A DNA stretch of 6,359 bases from Methanobacteriota archaeon (lineage in GTDB: Archaea > Halobacteriota > Bog-38 > Methanoflorentales > Methanoflorentaceae): NCBI GenBank assembly GCA_028679495.1, contig JAJRBK010000031.1:1-6359 (forward strand), read 5' to 3'. A program made the position numbers and the translations under genes. How positions within the stretch are numbered: the stretch's first letter is position 1; every line of letters begins with the position of its first letter. The notes below the pieces were generated by a model. The model had not been told where the DNA came from and searched no databases. It saw only the letters and a program-made list of their open reading frames with translations. Shown here piece by piece: positions 6,244-6,359 of this stretch.

Positions 6244-6262
6244 AAGGGAAAAAAGGTCTTCG
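6242..6262 (+). repeat. Short inverted repeat abutting the tRNA 5' end
   Basis: CGAAG (6242-6246) and CTTCG (6258-6262) can form a 5-bp stem with an 11-nt purine-rich loop containing six A. It ends on the base before the tRNA acceptor. It may be a leader element of the pre-tRNA or chance. Confidence 0.3.
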
Positions 6263-6359
6263 GCCGAGGTAGCCAAGTGGACTACGGCGCCAGCCTTGAG
6301 CGTACCGTTTAGGTTCAACGAGAGCTGGTGAGGCTCGCGCCTCGCAGGGGTTCAAATCC
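6263..6359 (+). tRNA. tRNA-Ser(UGA), intron-containing, 3' end outside window
   Basis: The 5' acceptor strand GCCGAGG (6263-6269) is followed by TA and a D stem GCC/GGC (6272-6274, 6286-6288) with the serine-like AAGTGG loop start. The anticodon stem is CCAGC (6290-6294) with GCTGG (6324-6328). Once a 22-nt insert is removed the loop reads CTTGAGA, anticodon TGA at 6297-6299. A long variable arm GAGGC-TCGC-GCCTC (6330-6343) marks a class II tRNA, and the T arm AGGGG-TTCAAAT-CC runs to the window edge. The rest of the T stem, the 3' acceptor strand and the discriminator base are missing. A leucine (GAG) reading was considered, but it breaks the anticodon stem and fits the acceptor and D loop less well. 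No clear TATA box precedes it, so it may be read through from rps10. Confidence 0.88.
6301..6322 (+). other. tRNA intron at position 37/38 (22 nt)
   Basis: The insert lies between G37 and A38, the canonical archaeal intron position cut by the tRNA splicing endonuclease. GAG occurs just before both boundaries (6298-6300 is TGAG's end; 6320-6322), so the exact ends can slide by up to 3 nt without changing the product. Predicted fold: TTGA (6296-6299, including the anticodon) with TCAA (6315-6318), C32 with G6320, and an inner ACC/GGT stem (6304-6306, 6312-6314) with a 5-nt loop. The 3' side leaves a 3-nt bulge AGA as expected; a bulged C6319 and a 4-nt 5' bulge make this a relaxed rather than strict bulge-helix-bulge motif. 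Confidence 0.78.

Noticed and set aside
6290..6328. Reading the tRNA as Leu(GAG) instead of Ser(UGA)
   Set aside because: GAG follows TT at 6298-6300, but using it as the anticodon needs a shifted stem with a C-A mismatch. The CCAGC/GCTGG stem and CTTGAGA loop are perfect for Ser(UGA), and the acceptor and AGTGG D loop also fit serine.
5948..6355. Antisense open frame over rps10 and the tRNA
   Set aside because: It crosses a well-supported ribosomal protein gene and a structured tRNA; the translation is low-complexity and unrecognisable.

Overview
This window is a stretch of a euryarchaeal transcription and translation operon. All protein genes lie on the + strand and are tightly packed. The order is: 3' part of rpoA2 (RNA polymerase subunit A''), rpl30e (eL30), nusA (short archaeal two-KH form), rps12 (uS12), rps7 (uS7), fusA (EF-2), tuf (EF-1A) and rps10 (uS10). 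An intron-containing tRNA-Ser(UGA) follows and runs off the right edge. The host is archaeal because the RNA polymerase largest subunit is split, eL30 is present, NusA is only two KH domains, EF-2 carries a diphthamide histidine, and the tRNA has an archaeal-type intron. From memory, the wording of EF-2, EF-1A and S12 is closest to Methanosarcina-like methanogens and relatives. An uncultivated relative such as an ANME-1-type archaeon is possible, but this is a guess without a tree.

Layout: positions 1-599 are the C-terminal half of A'', with the trigger-loop part outside the window. Gaps are short: 16 nt before rpl30e, a 14-nt overlap between rpl30e and nusA, 19 nt before rps12, 4 nt before rps7, 27 nt before fusA, 18 nt before tuf and 11 nt before rps10. 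No convincing TATA/BRE promoter lies in any of these gaps, so one long transcript starting upstream of the window is the simplest reading. Six of the seven internal starts have a visible Shine-Dalgarno match; the one before fusA is weak. Two kinds are used: GGAGG-like before rpl30e, nusA, rps7 and tuf, and GTGAT (the other end of the same anti-SD) before rps12 and rps10.

The genes form one functional set: RNA polymerase and its NusA-like factor, three small-subunit proteins (S12 and S7 at the decoding and mRNA-exit regions, S10 in the head), one large-subunit protein, and the two GTPases that deliver aminoacyl-tRNA and translocate the ribosome. All genes look intact apart from the two cut by the window edges.

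The only non-coding stretch of note is 6195-6262, between rps10 and the tRNA. It is dense with overlapping inverted repeats and has no clear tRNA promoter. I found no undescribed system, mobile element or CRISPR. The most interesting items are the tRNA-Ser intron with a relaxed splice motif, the chain of alternative hairpins before it, and a few substitutions at usually conserved positions in S12 and EF-2.
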